64,000 bases of DNA from Anaerococcus provencensis (GTDB lineage: Bacteria; Bacillota; Clostridia; Tissierellales; Peptoniphilaceae), in contig NZ_HG003686.1 of assembly GCF_000312365.2 (NCBI RefSeq), positions 242,781-306,780 on the forward strand, written 5' to 3'. The notes under the pieces are model-generated. The model did not search any database. It was given only the letters and a program-made list of their open reading frames with translations, and had not been told where the DNA came from. Of this stretch, positions 8,322-16,721 are shown one piece after another. Position 1 is the first letter of the stretch; every line of letters begins with the position of its first letter. Made by a program: the position numbers and the translations under genes.

Positions 8322-9142
8322 AAAAATATTTAAATATTTACCTGGTTTGGGCGGGAGTTTTTATAATATTGCCGCTGATATTGATACTTTTGTATTCTTT
8401 CAACGGATCAGAATCTATAGCCTTTGACAATTTCACATTTTCCTTTAGAAATTATCAGAGATTTTTTGAGCCTATCTACCTAAAAATGCTTGGAATAACC
8501 TTACTCATAGCTTTTCTAGCGACACTAGGATGTTTATTGATTGGCTATCCTGTTGCCTATATAATTTCTAGAATGGATGAAAATGTGGCTTCATCATTAA
8601 TCTTTGTCTTTATAATGCCAATGTGGATAAATTTACTCTTAAGGACTTATGGTTGGATTACACTTCTGGGCAGAAATGGTGTATTAAATAGGTTTTTAGC
8701 AAGTCTTGGCATGGACCCGCTTGGAATAATGTATACACCAACAGCTGTAGTCTTGGGCATGATTTATGAATTTTTGCCATTTATGGTAATCCAAATTTAT
8801 AATGCCCTTAGAAAAGTTGACCCAAACCTTATAGAAGCCGCCCTAGATCTAGGAGCAAATAGAAAGACAGTATTTAAAAAAGTAACTTTTCCACTTTCAC
8901 TTCCAGGAGTTTATACAGGAATTATAATGGTATTTATCCCTGCCATATCAACCTTTGTGGTATCAAACCTCTTGGGTGGACAAAAAGTTTATATGATAGG
9001 AAACCTCATAGACCAACAATTCACTTTCACTGGCAATTGGGGATTTGGATCGGCAACTGCAATAATTCTAATGCTTATACTAATCCTAGCCCTTGCAGTT
9101 CAAAGAAGATTTGGTAGAGACTTAGAGGGGGATATAGTATGA
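8318..9142 (+). CDS. potB: PotB, polyamine ABC transporter permease
   Basis: A 274-residue inner-membrane permease with six predicted helices and the conserved cytoplasmic EAA loop Glu-Ala-Ala-Leu-Asp-Leu-Gly-Ala-Asn, which docks on PotA. The Leu-Leu-Arg-Thr-Tyr-Gly-Trp segment is typical of PotB/PotH. It overlaps potA and potC by ATGA-type junctions, so translation is coupled along the operon. Confidence 0.94.
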   Translation: MKKYLNIYLVWAGVFIILPLILILLYSFNGSESIAFDNFTFSFRNYQRFFEPIYLKMLGITLLIAFLATLGCLLIGYPVAYIISRMDENVASSLIFVFIMPMWINLLLRTYGWITLLGRNGVLNRFLASLGMDPLGIMYTPTAVVLGMIYEFLPFMVIQIYNALRKVDPNLIEAALDLGANRKTVFKKVTFPLSLPGVYTGIIMVFIPAISTFVVSNLLGGQKVYMIGNLIDQQFTFTGNWGFGSATAIILMLILILALAVQRRFGRDLEGDIV

Positions 9143-9936
9143 GAAAATTTCTAGAACGCTTTTACACTATCCTTGTATTTTTATTTTTGTACGCACCAAT
9201 TGTAGTGATGATTGTCTTTTCTTTTAACGACAGTAAACTACGTGGCCGCTGGGTTGGTTTTACAACCGATTGGTATGTAGAGCTATTTTCTAATCCAGAG
9301 ATTATAGGAGCGGTGAGAACTACCCTAATAGTAGCAGTAGCTGCGACAATAATTGCGACAATAATAGGAACATTGTCAGCTATTGGCATATCAGAACTAC
9401 GTGGAAAACGCAAGAATATGATATTAAATATTAACTACTTACCAGTTTTAAACCCGGATATCATCACAGCTATATCTCTTATGGGCCTATATGGTTTCCT
9501 AAGGATGGAACTTGGTTACATTACCATGATTTTATCCCACATTATGTTTTGCATACCCTATGTCGTTTTGACAGTACTGCCAGCTGTAGAAACTATGGAT
9601 AAAAATATTATAGAAGCTGCCCTAGACCTTGGGGCAACTCCATCATATGCTATAAGAAAAGTTTTGATACCAAATATTAAAAATGGAATCTTGGCCGGAG
9701 CTTTGATATCTTTTACCCTATCCATAGATGATTTTGCCATATCCTATTTCACATCAGGAAATGGCGTGTCTAACCTATCTATGACTATTTACGGCATGGC
9801 AAGAAGAGGAATCAACCCATCTATCAATGCCCTATCAGCAATAATATTTGTCATAGTATTCATATTTTTGTTTTTACAAAATAGGAAAGCTATTTTTGGC
9901 AAGAATAAAGAAAATCCTTCATTTATGCCAGCATAG
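9139..9936 (+). CDS. potC: PotC, polyamine ABC transporter permease
   Basis: A 265-residue second permease of the spermidine/putrescine importer. It has the usual N-terminal Tyr-Ala-Pro-Ile-Val-Val-Met-Ile-Val-Phe-Ser-Phe-Asn sequence, the EAA loop Glu-Ala-Ala-Leu-Asp-Leu-Gly-Ala-Thr and the Ser-Ile-Asp-Asp-Phe region conserved in PotC/PotI. It pairs with PotB to make the channel. It is the last gene of the operon. The rplM promoter begins two bases after its stop codon, with no terminator hairpin between them. Confidence 0.94.
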   Translation: MRKFLERFYTILVFLFLYAPIVVMIVFSFNDSKLRGRWVGFTTDWYVELFSNPEIIGAVRTTLIVAVAATIIATIIGTLSAIGISELRGKRKNMILNINYLPVLNPDIITAISLMGLYGFLRMELGYITMILSHIMFCIPYVVLTVLPAVETMDKNIIEAALDLGATPSYAIRKVLIPNIKNGILAGALISFTLSIDDFAISYFTSGNGVSNLSMTIYGMARRGINPSINALSAIIFVIVFIFLFLQNRKAIFGKNKENPSFMPA

Positions 9937-9937
9937 C

Positions 9938-9966
9938 TTGACAAAATGCCTGATATATAGTAATAT
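9938..9966 (+). promoter_or_regulatory. Consensus promoter of the rplM-rpsI operon
   Basis: TTGACA (9938-9943), 17 bases and TAATAT (9961-9966). It starts directly after the potC stop and serves a ribosomal protein operon, for which a strong promoter is expected. Confidence 0.8.
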
Positions 9967-9973
9967 ATACCAG

Positions 9974-10110
9974 TCGATTATAAAGTTTCTTCTTATGAAA
10001 CTTTTCGATTAAATCGCGCTTCCTGTAAGCGATTTTAAAAACAAATGTCAGGACGAGTACAGCCGCCACCTATCAGCTGCGGTGTCCAAATGTGATAGGC
10101 GAAAATTTTA
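9974..10110 (+). promoter_or_regulatory. Structured 5' leader of rplM (candidate L13-type leader)
   Basis: The roughly 150-base untranslated leader can form three separate hairpins: AAAGTTTC/GAAACTTT (about 9980-10000), AAATCGC/GCGATTT (about 10012-10036) and CCTATCA/TGATAGG (10069-10075 with 10093-10099). Firmicutes rplM leaders are known autoregulatory elements (the L13 leader family) that bind ribosomal protein. The position and size fit that family; the conserved primary sequence was not checked against a model. Confidence 0.5.
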
Positions 10111-10124
10111 TAGGAGGAATATTG

Positions 10125-10565
10125 ATGAAATATCAAAAAACTTACACACCAAGCGCATCAGACATTGATAGAAAATGGTATGTCGTAGATGCAGAAGACA
10201 TGGTGCTAGGTAGATTAGCTAGCCAAGTTGCAGCAATTTTAAGAGGAAAACACAAAGCTACATTTACTCCAAATATGGATACAGGAGATTACGTAATTGT
10301 AGTGAACGCTGAAAAAATCAGACTTACTGGTAACAAAGAAAACCAAAAAGAATACAAAAGATATTCAGGTTACACAGGTGGACTTAAAATAACAAAATAC
10401 CAAGATATGATGGCAAAACACCCAGAAAGAATCGTTGAACATGCAGTAGTTGGCATGCTACCACACAACAAACTAGGTCGCCAAATGGCTAAAAAACTTA
10501 GAGTAGTAGTAGGACCAGAGCATAATCACGAAGCTCAAATGCCTGAAAAATTGGAATTAAAGTAA
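10125..10565 (+). CDS. rplM: Ribosomal protein L13 (uL13)
   Basis: The 146-residue product is a normal-length L13 of the large ribosomal subunit. The N-terminal Trp-Tyr-Val-Val-Asp-Ala, the following Leu-Gly-Arg-Leu-Ala-Ser and the [10 protein letters not shown] block are family hallmarks. I start it at the ATG at 10125, seven bases after AGGAGG; the frame is open upstream to 10092, but that part belongs to the structured leader. It is followed by rpsI after 10 bases, the usual operon. Confidence 0.97.
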   Translation: MKYQKTYTPSASDIDRKWYVVDAEDMVLGRLASQVAAILRGKHKATFTPNMDTGDYVIVVNAEKIRLTGNKENQKEYKRYSGYTGGLKITKYQDMMAKHPERIVEHAVVGMLPHNKLGRQMAKKLRVVVGPEHNHEAQMPEKLELK

Positions 10566-10575
10566 GGAGATTTAA

Positions 10576-10968
10576 ATGGCAGATACAATTATTCAATCAA
10601 CCGGACGTAGAAAATCTTCTGTTGCTAGAGTAACAATGAGACCAGGCAGCGGAAATATCGTAATAAACGGACGTGACTTAGACAATTACTTTGACTTTGA
10701 AACATTAAAAGTTATAGTAAAATCACCACTTAAACTAACAGAAAATGAAAACAGTTATGATATTAAAGTTAATGTTAATGGTGGTGGATACAATGGTCAA
10801 GCTGGAGCAATCAGACATGCTATTGCAAGAGCTTTACTAGAAGTAAACCCTGACTATAGACAAGCTCTAAAAAGAGCAGGCTTTCTTACACGTGACCCAC
10901 GTAAAAAAGAAAGATACAAACCAGGTCAAAAGAAGGCAAGAAAATCTTCACAATTCTCAAAGAGATAA
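10576..10968 (+). CDS. rpsI: Ribosomal protein S9 (uS9)
   Basis: The 130-residue protein has the S9 start [10 protein letters not shown] and the invariant C-terminus Phe-Ser-Lys-Arg that reaches the P-site tRNA in the small subunit. It is co-transcribed with rplM, with AGGAG seven bases ahead of the ATG, and is followed by a strong terminator. Confidence 0.97.
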   Translation: MADTIIQSTGRRKSSVARVTMRPGSGNIVINGRDLDNYFDFETLKVIVKSPLKLTENENSYDIKVNVNGGGYNGQAGAIRHAIARALLEVNPDYRQALKRAGFLTRDPRKKERYKPGQKKARKSSQFSKR

Positions 10969-10984
10969 TATTACAGAAATCACG

Positions 10985-11011
10985 AAGCACATACCAGTTA
11001 TGTGCTTTTTT
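10985..11011 (+). terminator. Terminator of the rplM-rpsI operon
   Basis: AAGCACATA pairs with TATGTGCTT around a five-base loop, followed by T6. It lies 17 bases after the rpsI stop. Confidence 0.9.
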
Positions 11012-11177
11012 CGTATTTGAAATTAATTGTTACTACTAATCACAGACAATGCGATTTACTGGCAAATTATATCGATTGGAATTTCTTTCGAATGGAACGC
11101 TTTCTTTTGAGATATGTCTGTTATAATATATAGACAACTGCTTTTTTCTTGGGAAAATTTAAAGGTATAATTTTCAT

Positions 11178-11825
11178 ATGAACAATATAAACTACAACCT
11201 TGAAATGGAAAAAATAATAGAGAAGAATAAAAAAGATGGAGTTAGACCCAAACTTTCGATGCAAGTTTGTTGTGCTCCTTGTTCTACAACTGTTATGTAT
11301 AGGATAAAGGAGGATTTTGATATAGATATGTATTATTACAATCCTATGATATATCCAGCAAGCGAGCTTGATAAGAGGACAAGAGAAGTGGATAAACTTG
11401 CTAAGCGCATGGGTCTAGATGGAAAGCTTATAGTGCCAGAAAATGATGTGAGAGATTTTGCTGATATAGCAAAAGTCAGAAAAGATACTCCTGAAGGGGG
11501 CGAGGCTTGTTATGATTGCTATAAGCTTAGGCTAGAAGAAACAGCCAAATACGCCAAGGAAAATAATTACGATTATTTTTGCACAACCTTGTCAATATCG
11601 CCATATAAGAACTCCAAATGGATCAATGAAATAGGCAAAGATTTGGAAGAAAAATATAAAGTAAAATACTTATATTCTGATTTCAAAAAAAGAAATGGCT
11701 ATAAGATGTCCATAGATTTGTCTAAAAAATACGATTTGTACAGGCAATCTTATTGCGGATGTGTATTTTCCTACAAGGAGATGCAAGAATACAAAGAAAA
11801 TATAAAAAATGACACAGATGAATAA
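11178..11825 (+). CDS. queH: QueH, epoxyqueuosine reductase (DUF208)
   Basis: This 215-residue protein carries the QueH cysteine pattern: Cys31-Cys32 with Cys35, Cys111 and Cys114 (Cys-Tyr-Asp-Cys) and Cys193/Cys195 (Tyr-Cys-Gly-Cys). In QueH these hold an iron-sulfur cluster and a second metal, and the enzyme reduces epoxyqueuosine to queuosine in the wobble position of tRNAs for Tyr, His, Asn and Asp. It replaces the unrelated, cobalamin-dependent QueG. No other queuosine gene is in the window. AAAGG upstream is a weak ribosome site. The transcription terminator overlaps the final codons. Confidence 0.92.
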   Translation: MNNINYNLEMEKIIEKNKKDGVRPKLSMQVCCAPCSTTVMYRIKEDFDIDMYYYNPMIYPASELDKRTREVDKLAKRMGLDGKLIVPENDVRDFADIAKVRKDTPEGGEACYDCYKLRLEETAKYAKENNYDYFCTTLSISPYKNSKWINEIGKDLEEKYKVKYLYSDFKKRNGYKMSIDLSKKYDLYRQSYCGCVFSYKEMQEYKENIKNDTDE

Positions 11826-11840
11826 AATCTGTGTTTTTTT
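11812..11840 (+). terminator. Terminator overlapping the end of queH
   Basis: ACACAGAT (within the last codons of queH) pairs with ATCTGTGT, followed by a long T run. The gene's stop codon lies in the loop. Confidence 0.85.
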
Positions 11841-11887
11841 TCTTTATATGGGTATTTGTATAATAACATAAGAAGAGGAAGTTTGTC

Positions 11888-12199
11888 ATGAAAAATGTAT
11901 CTTTAATTAAAAAAATAGAATATAGGGAAAATTCTGGAGAAATCTATCCTGTTACTATTGATATAGGATCTGCTTTCGACAGAGATGGGATAACAGAAGT
12001 TTATTCCAAAATTAAAGATAAGAGTTTGCTTTCCAAGGACTCTCTTGTTTTGGGCAAAAATACCTTTACAATACAGGTTCTTTTGGAAAATATACCCAAA
12101 ATAGCAAAAATTTTATTGGATAACAACTTACCTTTTTATGGGATATACGTTCTGTATGACAATTTTTTAGAAATGAATGAAGGAGATAAAAATGAGTGA
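11888..12199 (+). CDS. Small protein of unknown function upstream of ferritin (103 aa)
   Basis: I do not recognise the family. The sequence is a mixed alpha/beta pattern with two Ile/Val-rich strands, a Leu-Leu-Glu-Asn-Ile-Pro-Lys-Ile-Ala-Lys-Ile helix and a C-terminal Tyr-Gly-Ile-Tyr-Val-Leu-Tyr strand; it has no signal peptide, membrane segment or cysteine. AGAGGAAG precedes the ATG. Its last codons overlap the ferritin start by 8 bases, so the two are translationally coupled, which suggests a link to iron or redox metabolism but does not prove one. Confidence 0.7.
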   Translation: MKNVSLIKKIEYRENSGEIYPVTIDIGSAFDRDGITEVYSKIKDKSLLSKDSLVLGKNTFTIQVLLENIPKIAKILLDNNLPFYGIYVLYDNFLEMNEGDKNE

Positions 12200-12704
12200 A
12201 AATGTATTAGATTTATTAAATGAACAAATGAACTTTGAGTATGAATCAGCTTATATTTACAAGGCAATGAGCGCTTATACAGATGATTTGGACCTAGATG
12301 GATTCACATCATGGCTTGACATCCAAGTTGAAGAAGAAATTTTACATGGTGAAGGCATGAGAAAATTCCTTCAATCAGTAGGATATAAGCCACATTATGC
12401 AGCAATCAGTGAACCAAAATCTGAATACAGCAGTGTAACTGATGTTATAAGATCTGCCCTAGAACATGAAAAAGAAGTAACAAAAAGAATCACACACATA
12501 GCAGATGTAGCACGTGACAGTGATCATCGTGTATTTTCATTTATCCAATGGTACATCGATGAACAAGTTGAAGAAGAAGAAAACTTCACAAAGATGTTAA
12601 CAAGACTTGAAAGAGTTGGAGATGACTGGCATTCAGTTTATATGCTTGATAATGAACTAGGCAAGAGAGGCCCAGCAGAAGCTCCTGATGTAACTCCACA
12701 ATAA
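12192..12704 (+). CDS. ftnA: Non-haem ferritin (FtnA type)
   Basis: The 170-residue four-helix protein stores iron in a 24-mer shell. Ferroxidase ligands line up with E. coli FtnA: Glu16, Glu49, His52, Glu93, and the Gln-Trp-Tyr-Ile-Asp-Glu-Gln-Val-Glu-Glu-Glu block in helix D. I use the ATG at 12192, which has AGGAGA eight bases upstream; five more in-frame codons upstream belong to the preceding gene region. It overlaps the gene before by 8 bases and is followed after one base by the mutarotase-like gene. Confidence 0.95.
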   Translation: MSENVLDLLNEQMNFEYESAYIYKAMSAYTDDLDLDGFTSWLDIQVEEEILHGEGMRKFLQSVGYKPHYAAISEPKSEYSSVTDVIRSALEHEKEVTKRITHIADVARDSDHRVFSFIQWYIDEQVEEEENFTKMLTRLERVGDDWHSVYMLDNELGKRGPAEAPDVTPQ

Positions 12705-12705
12705 T

Positions 12706-13413
12706 ATGAAAAAAATAATTTCAAATTCTAGCCTAATAGCAGGGGTAAACACCAATGGTGGATATATCGACTCACTTAAGCTAGGAGACAAGCCAATATT
12801 TTTCCCAAAGCTTATGGTAAAAATTGGTGATGAATTGAAAGTTAGAGGGGGCATGCATGTGTGTGCCCCTAATTTTGGTGTTTCTACAATTGATGAGAAC
12901 TTGCCTGCTCATGGTTTTTGTAGGGATAGAGAATGGAAAATAGAAGAATCAAGTGAATCTAGCATTAAACTTTCATTAGAAGGTGAGGGAGAGTATGAAG
13001 ATACCTTATTCACACTTTTCTATGAACTTACCAATAAATCTTTATTTGCCAGCATAAAAATAGAAAATCAAAGTCAAAGTGATAAGATAATTGCACCAGC
13101 TTTTCATCCTTATTTTTATACTGACCACGAAGATTTTGTAATTGATGATGTGCAAATAAACAAAGAGGATTTGCCAAATAGCATCTATAACAAATCTGAA
13201 TCTCAAGAATTTTCATCAAACGACAATCACATCGTGGTTAAAGGGATTACAAATGTAAATGAATTTGTATTTTGGACTGATTATAAGGGCGAATATATAT
13301 GCGTAGAGCCAACTTATAATTCAACTGCCTTCTCTGATCAAAATAAGCAAGCTTATAAATTAGGTCCAGGATCTGACTTCGAATTAAAAATAGAAATTAA
13401 AGTTCTTGATTAA
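12706..13413 (+). CDS. Aldose 1-epimerase-like protein (LacX/GalM superfamily)
   Basis: At 235 residues it is shorter than GalM but keeps the superfamily core. His69 in Ala-His-Gly-Phe-Cys-Arg and the His in Ala-Pro-Ala-Phe-His-Pro-Tyr-Phe correspond to the substrate-binding and acid histidines, and the Glu in Cys-Val-Glu-Pro-Thr-Tyr to the catalytic base. It probably interconverts sugar or sugar-phosphate anomers in the cytoplasm; the sugar is unknown. The ATG follows the ferritin stop by a single base with no separate ribosome site, implying coupled translation. Confidence 0.85.
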   Translation: MKKIISNSSLIAGVNTNGGYIDSLKLGDKPIFFPKLMVKIGDELKVRGGMHVCAPNFGVSTIDENLPAHGFCRDREWKIEESSESSIKLSLEGEGEYEDTLFTLFYELTNKSLFASIKIENQSQSDKIIAPAFHPYFYTDHEDFVIDDVQINKEDLPNSIYNKSESQEFSSNDNHIVVKGITNVNEFVFWTDYKGEYICVEPTYNSTAFSDQNKQAYKLGPGSDFELKIEIKVLD

Positions 13414-13457
13414 TATTATAAAATATTTTCAAATATCTATTGAATTATTTTAAAATG

Positions 13458-13466
13458 TGGTATAAT
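13458..13466 (+). promoter_or_regulatory. Extended -10 promoter of the small membrane protein gene
   Basis: TGG-TATAAT, in the same context (ATGTGGTATAAT) as the trkA promoter at 2268. A weak TTGAAT lies at 15-base spacing. Confidence 0.5.
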
Positions 13467-13503
13467 ACTATTAAGAAATTTAAAACGATCGAAGGAGAAT
13501 GAA

Positions 13504-13779
13504 ATGCTTACAACAATTTTGTTTTTAGTAGCAGGTGGACTAATATGTGCATTTGTTTTTAGAATTTTATTTGCTATTCTAGGCTTTGTCCTAAGACTAG
13601 TTGGTGGTGTTCTACTACTACCATTTTTAATAATTGCTGGCATTTTGTTAATACCTTTTGCAATACTCGGATTGGGTATAGGCCTTGTAATAAAATTACT
13701 ACCAATAATACTTTTGGGAGGGGCAGGATACTTCCTCTACCAAAAGTTTGCTGATCAAGGTAAATATTGGTACAAGTAA
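13504..13779 (+). CDS. Small glycine-rich hydrophobic membrane protein (91 aa)
   Basis: The protein is almost wholly hydrophobic, with about three membrane segments (residues 3-25, 28-52, 55-78), many Gly/Leu/Ile residues and a short polar tail. No enzyme motif is present and I cannot assign a family. Phage-shock or holin-like roles are possible but not shown. It is monocistronic with its own extended -10 promoter, a GAAGGAG ribosome site and a terminator. Confidence 0.75.
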   Translation: MLTTILFLVAGGLICAFVFRILFAILGFVLRLVGGVLLLPFLIIAGILLIPFAILGLGIGLVIKLLPIILLGGAGYFLYQKFADQGKYWYK

Positions 13780-13785
13780 GATAAT

Positions 13786-13818
13786 AGCCGCTACAGTTTG
13801 TAAATTGTGGCGGTTTTT
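13786..13818 (+). terminator. Terminator of the small membrane protein gene
   Basis: GCCGCTACA pairs with TGTGGCGG (one G-T/bulge position), followed by T5. Confidence 0.8.
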
Positions 13819-13939
13819 ATGTGCTTAAATTTGGTTGAATAGATGAAAATCAAAGATTTGTTTTAACTGGTTTTCGGTTTTTAATTATGATTTATAAAGT
13901 TATTTTTTGTTGTATAGTGATTATATTGAGGTGAATAAA

Positions 13940-14488
13940 TTGGAAAATTTGGATAAAATTCATAAACAAGTACATAAGGCCATCCTAGAAGTTATCGATG
14001 CTTCTGGTATTGGCGAGGACGATATATTAGTTTTGGGTGGATCTACTAGTGAGATTGTAGGTGGTGCGATTGGTAAAGATTCTTCACTTGAAGTTGGAGA
14101 AGCTGTTATAGATGAGTTTTTGATAATTCTAAATGAAAGAAAAATCAATCTTGCAGTCCAAGGATGCGAACATATAAACAGAGCCCTTGTGGTTGAAAGA
14201 GAACTTGCTAAGGCACGCGGACTTGAGATTGTATCAGTCATTCCAGCCCTTCATGCAGGCGGATCACTTGCAGTTAATGCCTATAAGAAGTTTAATGACC
14301 CGGTTATGGTTGAACACATAATAGCTGATGCAGGTATTGATATTGGCGATACAGAAATTGGCATGCACGTGAAATTTGTTCAAGTGCCGCTGAGAATTAC
14401 TGAGAAATTTGTTGGAAATGCTAGGCTAACAGCGCTTAAATCTAGACCAAAGTTGATTGGCGGAGCACGTGCTGTTTATGAAGTTTAA
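13940..14488 (+). CDS. ywlG: YwlG/UPF0340 (TIGR01440) family protein
   Basis: The protein is about 182 residues, as in Bacillus YwlG. The conserved blocks are Leu-Gly-Gly-Ser-Thr-Ser-Glu-Ile, Gly-Cys-Glu-His-Ile-Asn-Arg-Ala and the C-terminal Gly-Gly-Ala-Arg-Ala-Val-Tyr. The family has a solved fold but no proven function. I start it at the TTG at 13940, six bases after GAGGTG; the frame runs 11 codons further up, but those overlap the promoter region and have no ribosome site. It opens a three-gene unit with the flavoprotein and the hydrolase. Confidence 0.85.
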   Translation: MENLDKIHKQVHKAILEVIDASGIGEDDILVLGGSTSEIVGGAIGKDSSLEVGEAVIDEFLIILNERKINLAVQGCEHINRALVVERELAKARGLEIVSVIPALHAGGSLAVNAYKKFNDPVMVEHIIADAGIDIGDTEIGMHVKFVQVPLRITEKFVGNARLTALKSRPKLIGGARAVYEV

Positions 14489-14500
14489 AAGGGGATAGAT

Positions 14501-15877
14501 ATGGATTATGATGTAATTGTTGTAGGTGCAGGTGCTGCAGGCGCTTTTATGGCCTATGAATTCAAAAAGCTAAATACTGATAAAAAAGTTCTAGTAATTG
14601 ATGGAGGTAGGAAGGTTCATGGGAGGACTTGTCCTATAACAGAGGGCAAAGTTGACCATTGTATAGGCTGTAAGCCATGTAATATTATGTATGGCTTTGG
14701 TGGAGCAGGTACCTTATCTGATGGTAAATACAATATAACAACCAACTTTGGTGGAGATTTGCACCAGTACATAGGCGAAAAAAAGGCCATGGAACTTATG
14801 GAATACGTGGATTCAGTTCTCATGGAATTTGATGGTGGAAACGACCTTGAGTTATATTCTACAGATAAAAACGACCTTAAAACTAAGTGTCTAAGGTATG
14901 ACCTCCACTTACTCGATGCCAAGGTTCGCCACTTCGGTACAGAAAGAAACAAGATAATCTTACAAAGAATCTATGACTATGTAAAAGATGACATAGATTT
15001 TAAATTTATGTCAATGGTCACAGATGTCGACTACCAAGATGGTCAGTATTCTGTGAAAACAGATGATGGTAATACCTACACTTGCAAGGACCTTGTTCTT
15101 GCATCCGGTAGATCTGGATCAAAATGGGTATCTCAAATCTGCGACAAATTCAATATAACAACCAAGAAAAACAGGGTAGACATTGGAGTTCGTGTAGAAG
15201 TTCCTGCTGAAGTTTTCAAGCATATAACAGATGATGTTTACGAAGCAAAGATAATGTATCAAACCAAACAATATAACGACGTTGTAAGGACATTTTGTAT
15301 GAACCCATATGGTCAAGTTGTTACAGAAAACACCAATGGTGTTCTAACAGTAAACGGCCACTCATACACAGATCCTGCCCTAAGAACAGAAAATACCAAC
15401 TTTGCTCTTCTAGTAACAAATAGATTTACAGAACCATTTGAAGACTCAAACGAATATGGCGAATCTATAGCAAAAGTTTCAAATATGCTAGGTGGGGGAG
15501 TGCTTATGCAAAGATTTGGCGATCTTGTCAAAGGACGTAGGTCTTCAGAAAGACGTATGGCAAAATCATTTACCAATCCAACCTTAAATGCCACAGCTGG
15601 AGACCTTTCCCTAGTTATGCCAAAAAGACAACTTGACGACATTATAGAGATGATCTACCAACTAGATAAAATTGCCCCAGGTATGGCAAATGACGACACA
15701 CTTTTATATGGTATAGAAGTTAAATTTTACAACTCTGTAGTAGATGTTGACAATAAATTTGAAACATCACAAAAAGGCCTATACTGCCTAGGAGATGGAT
15801 CAGGCGTAACCCATTCCCTATCCCAAGCATCTGCATCTGGAGTAGAAATGGCAAGGATCCTAAATGGAGAAAATTAA
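14501..15877 (+). CDS. FAD-dependent dehydrogenase of the COG2509 family
   Basis: The 458-residue protein starts with a dinucleotide motif Gly-Ala-Gly-Ala-Ala-Gly (about residues 9-14). It then has the family cysteines in Cys-Ile-Gly-Cys-Lys-Pro-Cys and the Gly-Phe-Gly-Gly-Ala-Gly-Thr-Leu-Ser-Asp-Gly block, and ends with Leu-Gly-Asp-Gly-Ser-Gly, a second FAD contact. Members are widespread uncharacterised NAD(FAD)-utilising dehydrogenases; the substrate is not known. It is cytoplasmic. It lies 12 bases after ywlG, with AGGGGATAG upstream, and ends directly on the GTG start of the hydrolase gene. Confidence 0.88.
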   Translation: MDYDVIVVGAGAAGAFMAYEFKKLNTDKKVLVIDGGRKVHGRTCPITEGKVDHCIGCKPCNIMYGFGGAGTLSDGKYNITTNFGGDLHQYIGEKKAMELMEYVDSVLMEFDGGNDLELYSTDKNDLKTKCLRYDLHLLDAKVRHFGTERNKIILQRIYDYVKDDIDFKFMSMVTDVDYQDGQYSVKTDDGNTYTCKDLVLASGRSGSKWVSQICDKFNITTKKNRVDIGVRVEVPAEVFKHITDDVYEAKIMYQTKQYNDVVRTFCMNPYGQVVTENTNGVLTVNGHSYTDPALRTENTNFALLVTNRFTEPFEDSNEYGESIAKVSNMLGGGVLMQRFGDLVKGRRSSERRMAKSFTNPTLNATAGDLSLVMPKRQLDDIIEMIYQLDKIAPGMANDDTLLYGIEVKFYNSVVDVDNKFETSQKGLYCLGDGSGVTHSLSQASASGVEMARILNGEN

Positions 15878-16690
15878 GTGAAATATTTTTACGAGCAAAT
15901 TTCAAAAAAAGATGGAGTGGTCCTAAGAGGGGTAGTGAATACTCCTGATGACTTTGATAAAAATAAGAAATATCCAACAGTAATAATGTACCACGGCTTT
16001 GGTGGTGATAGGGATGGCAGGACTTGGATGAGGATTCAAAACGCCAAACATCTCACCCAAAGAGGATATTTAGTAGTAAGATTTGATTTTTCTGGAACCA
16101 ATGAGTCCGATGGCAACTTCTATGATATGACCGTCACAAGAGAGCTTTACGAAGCCAATATGATTTATGATTTCACAAAGACTAGGTCATATGTAGATAA
16201 GGATAGGATTTATCTCATCGGCCACTCACTTGGAGGAGTTATATCAACTCTCATAGGAGAGAAAATTAACCCAAGGGCCATAGCCCTACTTGCACCAGCT
16301 AGCGATATGAATAACATTGACTATCTAAAGGTTGCAGTCCAAATCAGAGTAGAAGATGAATATAGTAACTTAAGTGAAATAGAGAAAATCAAAAAAATCA
16401 AAGACCTAGAAGATATGGATATAGGTGGGGAGAAGCTTCACAGAAGATTTTGGTTGGACTTCTTAAGATATGATATCTACGGTGCAGCAGAAAAATATAA
16501 GGGAAATGTCCTAATCCTTAGAGGTAACCAAGACGAGCTTGTATTTAGAGATTCAAATGAGAAGTTATATAAAGCTTTCCCACACTGCCAATATGAAGAA
16601 ATCGATGGAGCAGATCACTCATTTACCAACTACGATCACAGGCAAATAATATTTGACAAAATGTATGAGTTCTTTGAAGAGAATAAGTAA
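15878..16690 (+). CDS. Alpha/beta hydrolase (cinnamoyl/feruloyl-esterase-like)
   Basis: The 270-residue protein has the nucleophile elbow Gly-His-Ser-Leu-Gly-Gly, an oxyanion segment Tyr-His-Gly-Phe-Gly-Gly-Asp, the acid in Arg-Gly-Asn-Gln-Asp-Glu and a final catalytic His in Gly-Ala-Asp-His-Ser-Phe. No signal peptide is seen, so it is a cytoplasmic serine hydrolase or esterase; the substrate is unknown. The start is a GTG immediately after the stop of the flavoprotein gene. A terminator follows after the stop codon, and a group II intron sits directly behind that terminator. Confidence 0.9.
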   Translation: MKYFYEQISKKDGVVLRGVVNTPDDFDKNKKYPTVIMYHGFGGDRDGRTWMRIQNAKHLTQRGYLVVRFDFSGTNESDGNFYDMTVTRELYEANMIYDFTKTRSYVDKDRIYLIGHSLGGVISTLIGEKINPRAIALLAPASDMNNIDYLKVAVQIRVEDEYSNLSEIEKIKKIKDLEDMDIGGEKLHRRFWLDFLRYDIYGAAEKYKGNVLILRGNQDELVFRDSNEKLYKAFPHCQYEEIDGADHSFTNYDHRQIIFDKMYEFFEENK

Positions 16691-16694
16691 AACT

Positions 16695-16719
16695 AGCCAC
16701 AAGAAAATGTGGCTTTTTT
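16695..16719 (+). terminator. Terminator of the ywlG-hydrolase unit; target of group II intron copy 1
   Basis: AGCCACA (16695-16701) pairs with TGTGGCT (16708-16714) and T6 follows. The intron begins two to three bases after the T run. Confidence 0.9.
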
Positions 16720-16721
16720 AG

